This document shows, piece by piece, positions 34,442 to 43,979 of a stretch of DNA of 64,000 nucleotides (position 1 is its first letter; each line of letters opens with the position of its first letter). The position numbers were made by a program, and so were the translations under genes. The notes beneath the pieces are model-generated. The model was not told where the DNA came from, ran no database searches, and was given only the letters and a program-made list of their open reading frames with translations. The stretch covers positions 37,482-101,481 of the forward strand of contig JAWSVD010000134.1 in the NCBI GenBank assembly GCA_033852095.1, read 5' to 3'. The DNA comes from CALCKW01 sp033852095. GTDB taxonomy: Bacteria > Pseudomonadota > Gammaproteobacteria > CALCKW01.

Positions 34442-36889
34442 GTGACTGCAAAATTACCCGAACACGCCCAAGCGGTGATTGTTGGCGGCGGCATCGCCGG
34501 CGCGAGCATACTCTACCACCTTGCCAACATGGGCTGGCGCGATGTGGTGCTCTTAGAGCGCAAGCAATTCACCTGTGGCACCACCTGGCACGCCGCCGGA
34601 TTGATGGGCTCCTACAGACCCGACGCCACCCAAGCAAGACTGGTCAACCGCAGCCGCGAACTCTATCAAGAGCTCTCTCGCGAAACCGGCATGCACACGG
34701 GCTTTAAAGCCGTCGGCTCCATCAGCGTGGCATCTGACAAACACCGCTTCAAGGAATACCAGCGCGGCGTGGACATCGGCAGCGCACTGCAGCTCGAAGC
34801 GCATTTGATGACGCCTGCCGAAGTCAAAGCGCGCTACCCCCTGGTACAAGACGAGGACCTCATTGGCGGCATGTGGATGCCGCACGACGGTCAAATCAAT
34901 CCGGTGGACACCACGCAGATGCTGCTCAAGGCAGCGCGCACGCGCGGCGGCACGGCGCTGGAGAACATTCTGGTGACTGGCGTGGAGCAGCGTGACGGCC
35001 GCGTCAGTGCCGTGCTCACCGAGCAGGGCCGCATCCAAACCGACGTGGTGATCAACGCCGCGGGGCTCTGGGCGCATGAGCTCGGCAAGCTGGCGGGCGT
35101 CAACGTGCCGCTGCATGCCTGCGAACATTTCTACGTGGTCACCGACAAGCACCCAGACATCCCCGCGGATCTGCCCATCCTGCGCGACTACAGCGCCAGC
35201 GCGTATTTCAAAGAAGACGCCGGCAGCCTGCTGATCGGCGCCTTCGAGAAAAAGGCCAAGCCCTGGGGCATGGACGGCATCCCCGCCGATTTTTGTTTTG
35301 ACGAGCTACCCGAGGACTGGGATCACTTCATGCCGATCTTAGAAGCGGCCATGCACCGCCTGCCGCTGCTCGAAGAGATGGGCATCCGCAAATTTTTCAA
35401 CGGGCCCGAGAGCTTCACGCCTGACGACGCCTTCCACCTGGGCGAAGCCCCGGAGCTGGGTGGCTACTACATGATGGCGGGCTTCAACTCGGTGGGCATC
35501 CAGACCGCGGGCGGCGCCGCCGAAGTGCTGGCCGACTGGGTCATCAACGGCAAACCCAAAGCCGAAGTCTTAATCAATGATCCGCGCCGCAACCACCCGG
35601 TGCAAAGCAACAAGGCTTTCCTTGGCGAGCGCGCCAGCGAGACCCTTGGCCTGCTTTACGACCATCACTTTCCCTTCAGACAATTTGCCACCGGCCGCGG
35701 TCAACGCCGATCCCCCATTCACGCCTACCTACAACAACACAATGCGTGTTTTGGCAATGTCGCGGGTTATGAACGGCCCAATTGGTTTGCACCCGCAGGC
35801 ACTGATCCAGTCTACGAATATTCATTCGACCGCCAGAACTGGTTTGAACACAGCGCCAAAGAGCACGCCGCGGTGCGCAACGCCGTCGGCCTGCTGGATC
35901 TGTCGAGCTTTGGCAAGATCATTGTGCAGGGGCGCGACGCCTGCGCGCTGCTCAACCGGGTCAGCACCAACCAGGCCGACGTGGCCATCGGCCGCATCGT
36001 CTACACCCAGTGGTGCAACCCGCACGGCGGCATAGAGGCAGACGTGACCATGCAACGCCTGGCTGTAGACCGCTACCAGGTGGTCACCCCCGCCGCCACC
36101 GTGTTCCGCGAGCTGGACTGGCTCAATCGACACATGGACCCCAGCTGGCACTGCTTTGCCACCGAGGCCACCAGTGCCGAAGCTGTCTTTGCCATCATGG
36201 GGCCCAACAGCCGCGCCCTGTTGCAATCACTCAGCCCGGCGGACTTCAGCCACGAAGCCTTCCCCTTTGGCACGGTGCAGACAGTGGATTTCGCCCAGGT
36301 GGTCTTGCGCGCCGCACGCATCACTTATGTTGGCGAACTGGGCTGGGAGCTGCACATGAGCAGCGAAGTAGCGGGCCATGTATTCGAGGCCCTGTGGCAG
36401 GCGGGCCAGGCGCACGGCCTCAGGCTGGTGGGCATGCACGCCATGGACTCCCTGCGCAGCGAGAAGGGTTACCGGCATTTTGGTCACGACATCGGCGAGG
36501 TCGACACCCCACTGGAGGCGGGCCTGGGCTTTGCCACGCGCTGGAAAAAAGGCGACTTCATCGGCCGAGACACGCTGTTAGCGCAAAAGGAGAAAGCGCT
36601 ATTGCACAAGCGCATGCTGCACTTCAAACTGCACAACCCCACCCCTCTGCTCTACCACGGCGAACCCGTTTGCCGGGACGGGCTGATCGTCGGCTACCTC
36701 AGCTCTGGCAGTTATGGCCACACGCTAGGCGCGGCGGTGGGCTTGGGCTATGTGCACTTTGATGACGGCGTGGACGCGGACTGGATTGACAGCGGCGACT
36801 GGAGCATTCGCGTGGAGGGCGAGCAGTTCGACGCCGATGCGTCGCTGAGCCCCTTCTATGATCCGGACAGCGCGCGCATCCGCTGCTAG
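34442..36889 (+). CDS. FAD-dependent dimethylglycine/sarcosine dehydrogenase-like protein with GcvT domain
   Basis: 815 residues, GTG start. The N-terminal half is a DAO-type flavoprotein: dinucleotide motif VIVGGGIAGASILYHLA at 12-28 and CGTTWHAAGLMGS around His50, the position that covalently binds FAD in dimethylglycine and sarcosine dehydrogenases. It continues through GGYYMMAGFNSVGIQTAGGAAE. The C-terminal half is a GcvT-type tetrahydrofolate domain (YVGELGWELHM, GMHAMDSLRSEKGYRHFGHDI, GYLSSGSYGHTLGAAVGLGYV). The family oxidatively demethylates N-methylated amines and passes the C1 unit to folate. The exact substrate cannot be read. Confidence 0.88.
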   Translation: MTAKLPEHAQAVIVGGGIAGASILYHLANMGWRDVVLLERKQFTCGTTWHAAGLMGSYRPDATQARLVNRSRELYQELSRETGMHTGFKAVGSISVASDKHRFKEYQRGVDIGSALQLEAHLMTPAEVKARYPLVQDEDLIGGMWMPHDGQINPVDTTQMLLKAARTRGGTALENILVTGVEQRDGRVSAVLTEQGRIQTDVVINAAGLWAHELGKLAGVNVPLHACEHFYVVTDKHPDIPADLPILRDYSASAYFKEDAGSLLIGAFEKKAKPWGMDGIPADFCFDELPEDWDHFMPILEAAMHRLPLLEEMGIRKFFNGPESFTPDDAFHLGEAPELGGYYMMAGFNSVGIQTAGGAAEVLADWVINGKPKAEVLINDPRRNHPVQSNKAFLGERASETLGLLYDHHFPFRQFATGRGQRRSPIHAYLQQHNACFGNVAGYERPNWFAPAGTDPVYEYSFDRQNWFEHSAKEHAAVRNAVGLLDLSSFGKIIVQGRDACALLNRVSTNQADVAIGRIVYTQWCNPHGGIEADVTMQRLAVDRYQVVTPAATVFRELDWLNRHMDPSWHCFATEATSAEAVFAIMGPNSRALLQSLSPADFSHEAFPFGTVQTVDFAQVVLRAARITYVGELGWELHMSSEVAGHVFEALWQAGQAHGLRLVGMHAMDSLRSEKGYRHFGHDIGEVDTPLEAGLGFATRWKKGDFIGRDTLLAQKEKALLHKRMLHFKLHNPTPLLYHGEPVCRDGLIVGYLSSGSYGHTLGAAVGLGYVHFDDGVDADWIDSGDWSIRVEGEQFDADASLSPFYDPDSARIRC

Positions 36890-36929
36890 GAGAGTCGCCC
36901 GCCTGAACAAGCCGGGCCGGACACTGCGG

Positions 36930-38609
36930 TCACCGCCTTTTCTGCGGTGCCTTAAACCACCTATCGCGTTTTAACTCGCCGGTGAGAGAGCCCAGAAAAT
37001 CAGCCAATTGCTGAATTGCCCGATCATTCAGCTGCAGCGCTTGCAGCTCATGCTGGCGCTGCCCCAGCGCATCCACGTCCGGGTCTCGGTAATGCTGAAG
37101 CACCTGCGCCAGTGTTTCAAATCGACCGTCGTGCATATAGGGCCCAGTCATTTCGACATTGCGCAAGCTCGGCACTTTAAAAGCGCCCCGCAACATCGGC
37201 AGCGAGTTTTTCACCAAATAGGACAAATCCGGGCAGCTATTTCCTGGGTTGTCACTGAATTCACCGCGACAGTTAAAGGCACTGTCTAGGACATTGACCA
37301 GCCCAGTTTGACGCCCAGCATCCACAGATCCGTCCTCGGCGGTTCCGGTGTCAGCATTATGAAATTCACCGTTGCTAAAATTTGCCCCATTGTGGCAACG
37401 CATGCACTGCACCTCATCAGACAGAAACAGCCTTAAACCCTCACGCTCCGATTCGCTCATCAATTGCGCCGCTAGTTCTTCGCCATTTCGCTCCAGGGTC
37501 GAAACATACCGGTCGAAGCGAGATTTTTGATGACGCAGACGGCGCTGATAGGCCGCCAGCGCCTTGCCGATATTGGAGAAATGCCGGTTCACCATCACCT
37601 GTGTCGCAGGCGACAAACCCTGCCAGGCCTCCACCGCGGCGGCGCCACCCTGAGGTGAGGCATGCTGCGGCAGCGCCTGCAAGTCTTCTTGCGCTGGCAA
37701 GACCGCAAACAACTGCGCGTATTCATCCCGGTACAAACGCCCCACAGCGGTCACCAAAGCGATGCGCGGCATGTTCATCTCCACCGGAGATTCGATCGGC
37801 CCTAGGGCCTGCGACCACAGGCTGTCGTGCGCGCCGTCCCAGTTGAAAAAACGGTTTGCCGCAATGCCCATCAAAGAGGGCACGTTCCGGCCACTGATGG
37901 ACTCAGCTGGCGCTTCGAGGTTATCGCTGTAGTAGCGCCCTGGCTGGTGGCAGCTGGCACAAGCCATGTCTGCGCTGGACGACAGCGCCGTGTCGAAAAA
38001 CAAGCGGTGCCCCAGAACCGCCACGCGCTCATCATCCGCGCGCTTGTTACTCGACACAGGTGGTGGCGGTGAATCATCGAGCAGCAAGCTCTGCATCAGC
38101 AGGCGCTCTTTGGCACTCCAGTTATTTGCTTTAAACGCACCCGTCAGTGCCGCCTTTTGCTCAGCCCCCGCCGCAGCTAAGGGAGCCGTCGCGGCACGCG
38201 GCAGCACATCCAGCTCAAATTCCAACTCCAGAGGACGTTTATCTGGCCCTTGAAAACGAAGTGCCATCTGCCACCGACCCGGCATGTTGAACAACACGCC
38301 AGATAGGCGGAAGCGGCCACCGCCCAAATGAGCGGAGAACTGCGGTGCCGTGTAAAAGCCGTGGCCGTGCTCGCGCATGCCGCCACTGACTGATAAGGGC
38401 ACCAGTTGCACCGGGCTGCCCGACACATCTTCCACAGCCACCACCCAGTTGTGCAAGCGACCGACGGGCGCCTGCGACGAGTCTTCGGGACTGAGGGTGA
38501 TCAGGTACGCGCTGTCGAGGATTTTACTCAGAGGAAAAACCTGTGCATTCACCACAGGCCCAAATAACAGCAAACACAGCGAAACAAGCAGCTGACAAAT
38601 TCCAAACAT
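36930..38609 (-). CDS. MauG-like di-heme cytochrome c protein with extra N-terminal domain
   Basis: 559 residues with a signal peptide ending near NAQ. Residues about 35-140 form a beta-rich domain resembling FixH/YtkA-type modules (HNWVVAVEDVSG, GHGFYTAPQ, FNMPGRWQMALRF). The rest is the di-heme peroxidase/MauG fold: haem motifs CASCH (217-221) and CMRCH (402-406), LGHRLFFDTALS, GRNVPSLMGIAANRFFNWDG and SLRNVEMTGPYMHDGRF. Family members either reduce hydrogen peroxide or make cofactors on partner proteins. It lies 194 bases downstream of the amine-oxidase-like gene on the same strand, beyond a terminator. Confidence 0.88.
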   Translation of the reverse strand: MFGICQLLVSLCLLLFGPVVNAQVFPLSKILDSAYLITLSPEDSSQAPVGRLHNWVVAVEDVSGSPVQLVPLSVSGGMREHGHGFYTAPQFSAHLGGGRFRLSGVLFNMPGRWQMALRFQGPDKRPLELEFELDVLPRAATAPLAAAGAEQKAALTGAFKANNWSAKERLLMQSLLLDDSPPPPVSSNKRADDERVAVLGHRLFFDTALSSSADMACASCHQPGRYYSDNLEAPAESISGRNVPSLMGIAANRFFNWDGAHDSLWSQALGPIESPVEMNMPRIALVTAVGRLYRDEYAQLFAVLPAQEDLQALPQHASPQGGAAAVEAWQGLSPATQVMVNRHFSNIGKALAAYQRRLRHQKSRFDRYVSTLERNGEELAAQLMSESEREGLRLFLSDEVQCMRCHNGANFSNGEFHNADTGTAEDGSVDAGRQTGLVNVLDSAFNCRGEFSDNPGNSCPDLSYLVKNSLPMLRGAFKVPSLRNVEMTGPYMHDGRFETLAQVLQHYRDPDVDALGQRQHELQALQLNDRAIQQLADFLGSLTGELKRDRWFKAPQKRR

Positions 38610-38736
38610 GCAGCAACGGGCCTCTAAAATTGAAGATACAAACTAAGCGTGCAGCGCTTCCACAACACACAGACCGAGCCCTGAGGAAATTGCAATTTAT
38701 GCGCCCAGCAACAAACACAAAATCACTGCATAAAAA

Positions 38737-38757
38737 GGCCGAGCACATGGCCCGGCC
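38737..38757 (-). terminator. Terminator after the amine-oxidase-like gene
   Basis: On the minus strand GGCCGGGC-CATGT-GCTCGGCC is followed by TTTTT. It lies about 47 bases past the stop of the 1319-residue gene. Confidence 0.75.
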
Positions 38758-38803
38758 CCTGATCAGGCTCTCGCGCCCCGATGAAACGAAGGCTTAACAG
38801 CCA

Positions 38804-41800
38804 TCAACCAGGCACGTTAATCCCCGAACGTCGGCGCAACAGCATCAGACCCAACAGCCCGAACACGCCCAGCGAACCGCCACCACCGCCCACTTGCACA
38901 GATTCTGCCTGACCTTGCACAGCGGCGCTTCCTTTGGCTGTCGAGCCCTTCGCCGGCTGCTTGGGCTTGGAGAGTGCCAGCCGACTGGTTGTCGCTCGCA
39001 CTTTCAGGGTGTAATCAGACTTAGCATATCCGTATACACCGATGTACCACTGCGTTGCACCGTTGTTGTCCACGATACAGCTCTCGCTCTGCGTATTGCC
39101 TCCATCGGAATAGCAGTCGGAGTTGGCACCGGTGCCCCTGTTGCCGCTGGGGATCTGCCCCTCTCGGACAAACAGATCCGCGTCATCACTCAGGCCCTCC
39201 AGATCGACCGCAAGGCGCAGATCGCTGGCCCCAAGCGATACGCGGTAGTAATCCCACTGCTGCAACTCGACAACACCCTGCAGCGTATCGCCACTGCCAA
39301 TGTTTGTCGCCGCCGCAGCCGTCGCTCCGGCCTGCGCCAGCAGCTTATAGTCGGTGTTGGCGTAACCTCGGACACCCACGTAAAAAGTGCCTCCAGCCGC
39401 ATCGCCAAGCGTGCACGATTCCACCGTGTTGCCACCGGCGATTGAGAGACAATCGTAATCGCCCCCATCTTCAGCGGTGCCAGAGGGACGAGCCGCGCGG
39501 CGCACATAGAGATCACCGTCCGCAGACATAGCGGACAAGCTCAGATCGACAGTCTCAGTACCAGCCGGCACAGTGAAGACATAATATTGCCACTCATCGG
39601 TGCTGATTGACCCGGTTGCCGCTGTGCCCAAGACCAAGGGAATATCACCGGACGGTTCGGTCGTATCGCCCTCGAGGTTTGCCAGCAGCGAAAAGGACGT
39701 ACCGCGGTAACCGTAAACAGCAATGTGCCAGACCGCCGCCCCTGTGTTGGCCACTGTACAGCGTTCATTGCTGGTACCGCCTTGATAAGAGCCACAATCG
39801 TAGACACCGTTTTGATCCACATGACCAGACGGCGCTATGGACTTGCGCACGTACAGATCACTGTCGGCTGACAAAGCACTCAGCGATACCTTCAACTCGC
39901 GATCCGTATCGCTGGACTGAATCGTGTAGCGCTTCCAGCCACCGGTTTGCACGCTTGCATTAACAGCAGTGCCTGAACTCAACGCCGTACCCGTGTCCAC
40001 TGAGGGCACTATAAGACTGGCCTCCAACACGTAGCTGGATGCGCGATAGCCGTAGACCCCAATATGCCAGACCGTGGCACCGCTGTTCTGCAGGTTACAG
40101 CGCTCGCTGCTTGTGCCGCCAAAGGTTGAGCCGCAGTCGTATATACCGTTTTGCTCTACGTGCCCCGAGGGTCGCTGCCCCGCTCGCACATACAGGTCCA
40201 CGTCGTCAGACAGGCCACTCAAGTCCACTTGCAGCGATTCGTGTTGCTCGCCTGACTGCAGGGTGTAGTAGGCCCACTCGCCCTGGCGTGCTTCTGCTAG
40301 CGCCGCAGCACCCGGCACCAGCACCACGCCGCCACCGGTCACCGGGCCGTCCACCGTCCAGCGAAACGCTATCTCCACCGTCGATGCAGCGTCGCTGACG
40401 CGCACCACGGAGTTTTTCACTTGGATGCGGTCGGGCGACCCGGAGATCAGACCCGAATCGGCGTCGATGGACAGACCACTAGGCAGCCGCTGGGCGGAGT
40501 AGCTCAGCGGCTCCCCCTCAGGATCGGAGGCGTTGATCGCAAGACTCATCGGCGTACCCTTAATCACCGTCTGATGCGGCGGCATCTCCACAACAGGGGG
40601 CCGGTTGAGTTCGGTCAATACCCAATTAAAGCGGATCCGCGTCGCCACACGACCATCACTGACCTCGACCGCTACAGCAAAGCTGCCCGCCGCTGTGGGC
40701 GTGCCTTGAATCACCCCGGTGCTAACATCAATACTGAGGCCCGCGGGAAGATCCGAGGCCACGTAACGCAGTGGCTCAGCTTCGGGATCACTGGCGATAA
40801 CAGCGAGGCTCACCGCCTCACCCACGATACCGGACTGTGCACCGACAGACTGCACCACAGGAGCGCCGTTGCCCACGACGGTCCAAGCGATGCTCTGAAA
40901 GGAGGAGAAGCGCCCGTCGGACACCTCCACCGTCACAGACCCTGCAAAGACCGCCGACACCACCCCGGATATAAGCCCTGAATTGCTGTCAACGCTCAGA
41001 CCTGCAGGCAAGTTGACGGCACTGTAGCGCAACGTATCGCCGCCCGAAGCACTGAGCTGCAGGCTGACTTGATCTCCCACTACGTGTTGCTGACTCGGGA
41101 CAGCACTGATGACCGGGCGCGGATCAGAGGTATCAAGGGCGCACACCTCCAGACCCCATTGATCGAGCACCCCGTCATCACTGCCGGCCATATCAGTGAC
41201 GGACAAGGTCCAATTGCCGGCACCGTTCTCCCCCCTGAATGCCGACAGCGCACTGGCGGGCCTTTCTATATTCCCTCTGTTGAGCGGGCAACTCAAAACG
41301 CCTGTCGCCTGATCGTCAAGGCTGATGTTGAAGTTTTCCGTGTCGCCACACATATTGTGTATGAGCGTGACGTTAGTCCCCTCAGGCGATTTCAGCGCGA
41401 AGCGCAAATCATTCATGTAGCCATGGCGGCCTTGCAAACCGACGACCTTTACATCGACAATCGCAGGCATATCACCCACGCTGACACCCGACTCCAAAAG
41501 ACCTTGTATCCCACCCGCGAAATCTGGAATATTCTGCGGCAGGCCCGACGCATTGTAAACTTGACAGGCACTCTCACCGGTCGCGCTCACATACCATCGA
41601 AAACCTACCTGTTGCGCAGCGTGATCACCCGCGTTGTCCTCTATGCGAACATTCACATCGTGGCTGCCCGCCGCGCTGGGAACACCGCTGATCAAGCCAC
41701 TGCGCGCATCGATACTCAAACCGGCAGGCAAGCCAGTCGCCGACACTGAAACATCTGCGCTGCCGCCGTTTTGAATTTCCAGGGGCACGTTGACACTGTC

Positions 41801-42763
41801 ACCGGTTCGACTGATCTGTGTGCCGGGATTGTAAATCTGCATCAGAGCAGAGTTCACCGACATGCGAATCCCCGTGGCGTGCCAGAGCGTCTGGCCCTCT
41901 TCCGCGCTGTGCGGCATATAGGATCGGTAGAACATGTACAGATCCTGCCCGTCAATGCCCTCACCGTTCTCATGCGGCAAACTGCGATTGGTGCCCGCAC
42001 TCCAAACTTCTTCAGAGGCGCGCTGACGTCGACCCGCTATCACGTTATTGGCGTAGGCCTCTTCGGGGACAACCTCCCCTGTCACGTTGTACCGGTTATT
42101 ATCGAATGTAATAGCAACCGTGTCGCCGGTGACAGTGTCTTCGACCACCCAATTGTGATTGACGGCAGAGTTCGCACTGGCTGTGAACTCGTGACTCATG
42201 GGCACAATGCCGCCTGCTGTTTCCTGCAGGATGCGATCGTTGCCTGGGCCTGCCAGGTCAAAGTCCATGCGCCAAGTGGGGTAGTGCTCGTGGAAGTTCA
42301 GGCACTGCAGCCCACGCGCAAAAGTGTGCGCATCGATAATGCCGCGGCCGCTGAGGTAGTAGTTTTGATAGATGTCGTAAGAGCCGATAAATGCTCTCAC
42401 ACCCAGCTCCAGCCACTGCTCCCCTTCAAAACTGAACTCCCGCATCACCAGATTCCCGACATTGCCGCTGGTGTCACCCCAGTCAATGGGCTCAATGCTC
42501 GGACCCAGCCTGTCTGCGTAGGGGCCACACACATTGTTTTCGTAATAGACCGTCATCACGGGAAAACTGAGCCGGCCCAGTATTGGTAAACCGTTGTAAC
42601 TCACATTACTGAGCGCCAAGCCGTCGTACTTGCTGCCCGTGGAGTAGTCGAAATCCCAGCCCTGCCAACTGACACTGCCCGCGCCCTGTGTATTCGCGAA
42701 CACCGCAGGCGAAAGACATAATACAAGACAACTGACAATTATTTTTTTAAGTAAAGAACTCAC
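38804..42763 (-). CDS. Secreted multidomain protein with copper-amine-oxidase-like N-terminus and GlyGly-CTERM tail
   Basis: 1319 residues. Signal peptide to about residue 23. Residues about 28-310 resemble the copper amine oxidase core: SWQGWDFDY and LALSNVSYNG at the front, IGSYDIY at the cofactor-tyrosine position (Tyr129), HEHYPTWRMDFDLAG matching the HxH copper-ligand strand (His158, His160), and a possible third His at 285. The usual Asn before the tyrosine is Ser, and the tyrosine-to-HxH distance is about 20 residues shorter than normal. Then come an Ig-like He_PIG repeat, a P-type convertase domain (about 400-550), three more He_PIG repeats, four PPC domains with paired Cys and a GGGGGSLGVFGLLGLMLLRRR tail. 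Likely surface-attached or released. Activity is uncertain. Confidence 0.7.
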   Translation of the reverse strand: MSSLLKKIIVSCLVLCLSPAVFANTQGAGSVSWQGWDFDYSTGSKYDGLALSNVSYNGLPILGRLSFPVMTVYYENNVCGPYADRLGPSIEPIDWGDTSGNVGNLVMREFSFEGEQWLELGVRAFIGSYDIYQNYYLSGRGIIDAHTFARGLQCLNFHEHYPTWRMDFDLAGPGNDRILQETAGGIVPMSHEFTASANSAVNHNWVVEDTVTGDTVAITFDNNRYNVTGEVVPEEAYANNVIAGRRQRASEEVWSAGTNRSLPHENGEGIDGQDLYMFYRSYMPHSAEEGQTLWHATGIRMSVNSALMQIYNPGTQISRTGDSVNVPLEIQNGGSADVSVSATGLPAGLSIDARSGLISGVPSAAGSHDVNVRIEDNAGDHAAQQVGFRWYVSATGESACQVYNASGLPQNIPDFAGGIQGLLESGVSVGDMPAIVDVKVVGLQGRHGYMNDLRFALKSPEGTNVTLIHNMCGDTENFNISLDDQATGVLSCPLNRGNIERPASALSAFRGENGAGNWTLSVTDMAGSDDGVLDQWGLEVCALDTSDPRPVISAVPSQQHVVGDQVSLQLSASGGDTLRYSAVNLPAGLSVDSNSGLISGVVSAVFAGSVTVEVSDGRFSSFQSIAWTVVGNGAPVVQSVGAQSGIVGEAVSLAVIASDPEAEPLRYVASDLPAGLSIDVSTGVIQGTPTAAGSFAVAVEVSDGRVATRIRFNWVLTELNRPPVVEMPPHQTVIKGTPMSLAINASDPEGEPLSYSAQRLPSGLSIDADSGLISGSPDRIQVKNSVVRVSDAASTVEIAFRWTVDGPVTGGGVVLVPGAAALAEARQGEWAYYTLQSGEQHESLQVDLSGLSDDVDLYVRAGQRPSGHVEQNGIYDCGSTFGGTSSERCNLQNSGATVWHIGVYGYRASSYVLEASLIVPSVDTGTALSSGTAVNASVQTGGWKRYTIQSSDTDRELKVSLSALSADSDLYVRKSIAPSGHVDQNGVYDCGSYQGGTSNERCTVANTGAAVWHIAVYGYRGTSFSLLANLEGDTTEPSGDIPLVLGTAATGSISTDEWQYYVFTVPAGTETVDLSLSAMSADGDLYVRRAARPSGTAEDGGDYDCLSIAGGNTVESCTLGDAAGGTFYVGVRGYANTDYKLLAQAGATAAAATNIGSGDTLQGVVELQQWDYYRVSLGASDLRLAVDLEGLSDDADLFVREGQIPSGNRGTGANSDCYSDGGNTQSESCIVDNNGATQWYIGVYGYAKSDYTLKVRATTSRLALSKPKQPAKGSTAKGSAAVQGQAESVQVGGGGGSLGVFGLLGLMLLRRRSGINVPG

Positions 42764-43581
42764 TGACCCACCCCTCCGCGTTGAATAAGGCTGCGATCAA
42801 CGCGCTCGTGCGTCAGATCCACCCACGTCAGCAACTCGGGGTTGATCGTCGAGGTGTAGTGAAAGGTGACGTAGGCCATGCGCACGGGGTGCCGCTCGAC
42901 ACCGTCGTAAGTGAGGATTGAAAATGCCTCCAAATCATCAACGCGCGTATCACCGCTAGCCAACCAGTAGTCGCGGGCCAACTCGGCCGCAAGGGACTTT
43001 TCGTCTGGGGACAAGGGCGGCTGAAATTCGGTGGGCAGCACACCCTGTACTTCGACCACTTGCCCTTGCTCTATGGTCGCAATAACGGTGATATTTTGAT
43101 CGTAGCTGTAGAAGACCACTTCGTCGCCCAAGTGCTCTTTGCTCCACTTGGCGAGTTTGGGACGCTCACTGATAAACCCGTAACGTCGCCCCAGCAGCAC
43201 ACGCACTGAATCGCTGGCCTCCGCTATTTCGCGGGCTGATGCAAAATCGCCAGCGGCATCATTCATTAGTTGTGGTTTTGGCGCGACTGCACGCACCCCG
43301 GTAATTCCGCGTGGCTGCGGCGGCCACACATCCGTGAGCTGATCACTGCCAAACCGACTGCTCGATGTCACGCGCGTTATTTCTTCATCGCTGTTGGATA
43401 CCGATGCTGGGGACTTAGCACTGACTATCGCCCGCAAGGCCCCTACTTCAGGCACCGTGTCAGTTGGGGCCAAGGCCAGTTGATCCTTATCGGGGGACCG
43501 GAGATCCATCCACAGGGCGACAAGGATGACACCGGCAGCAACCAACCAGTTGGCGGGCGATCGAATATTTTTAACTATCAT
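42760..43581 (-). CDS. Membrane-anchored protein, possibly the amine-oxidase N2/N3-like partner
   Basis: About 273 residues from ATG 43581 (a TTG at 43617 is open but less likely). One membrane helix (NWLVAAGVILVALWM) is followed by a periplasmic part. The C-terminal 110 residues contain VVFYSYDQNITVIATIEQGQVVEV, LSPDEKSLAAELARDYW and HPVRMAYVTFHYTS followed by WVDLTHERV, a pattern like the non-catalytic N2/N3 domains of copper amine oxidases. Its stop overlaps the start of the amine-oxidase-like gene by 4 bases, so the two are made together. I did not recognise it outright; the domain assignment is inference. Confidence 0.6.
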   Translation of the reverse strand: MIVKNIRSPANWLVAAGVILVALWMDLRSPDKDQLALAPTDTVPEVGALRAIVSAKSPASVSNSDEEITRVTSSSRFGSDQLTDVWPPQPRGITGVRAVAPKPQLMNDAAGDFASAREIAEASDSVRVLLGRRYGFISERPKLAKWSKEHLGDEVVFYSYDQNITVIATIEQGQVVEVQGVLPTEFQPPLSPDEKSLAAELARDYWLASGDTRVDDLEAFSILTYDGVERHPVRMAYVTFHYTSTINPELLTWVDLTHERVDRSLIQRGGVGQ

Positions 43582-43979
43582 GATAAGCAGTCTGTTAATT
43601 ACCAGACCCCGAACCAAGCAATAGCCAGTCCACGCACCTAGCCCAAAATGGACCTGTCAAAGGCGCAATGATTCAAATCAACAGCGCTTAAGAACAGGCA
43701 AGCAGAAGCATCAGATCGCACATGAAAACAGGCTTATAACAGAGAAAACACGGGAATAATTGCAGTAGCTTCACTGACTCAAATGAGCCGGTGCAGGACA
43801 TCAATTCAACTTATTGCAAGCACGTACACAAATGAATTTTGACAATGAACACCCAAGCCAAACAGCGCATCGCACGCGATCCATTGCGCCCCTTCGATGC
43901 CCTTCATGCGCCGGCAAAAACAGAACCCTAAGCCCCTCTACTCCAACGCCAAACCGGCAGCTAAAACAGAGAGCAAACC
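43582..43979. other. Intergenic region without a supported gene
   Basis: About 398 bases before the amine-oxidase-like pair. It should contain that operon's promoter: a TTGACA on the minus strand near 43655 has no clear partner hexamer. A 67-codon plus-strand frame at 43814-44017 is not supported. Confidence 0.4.
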
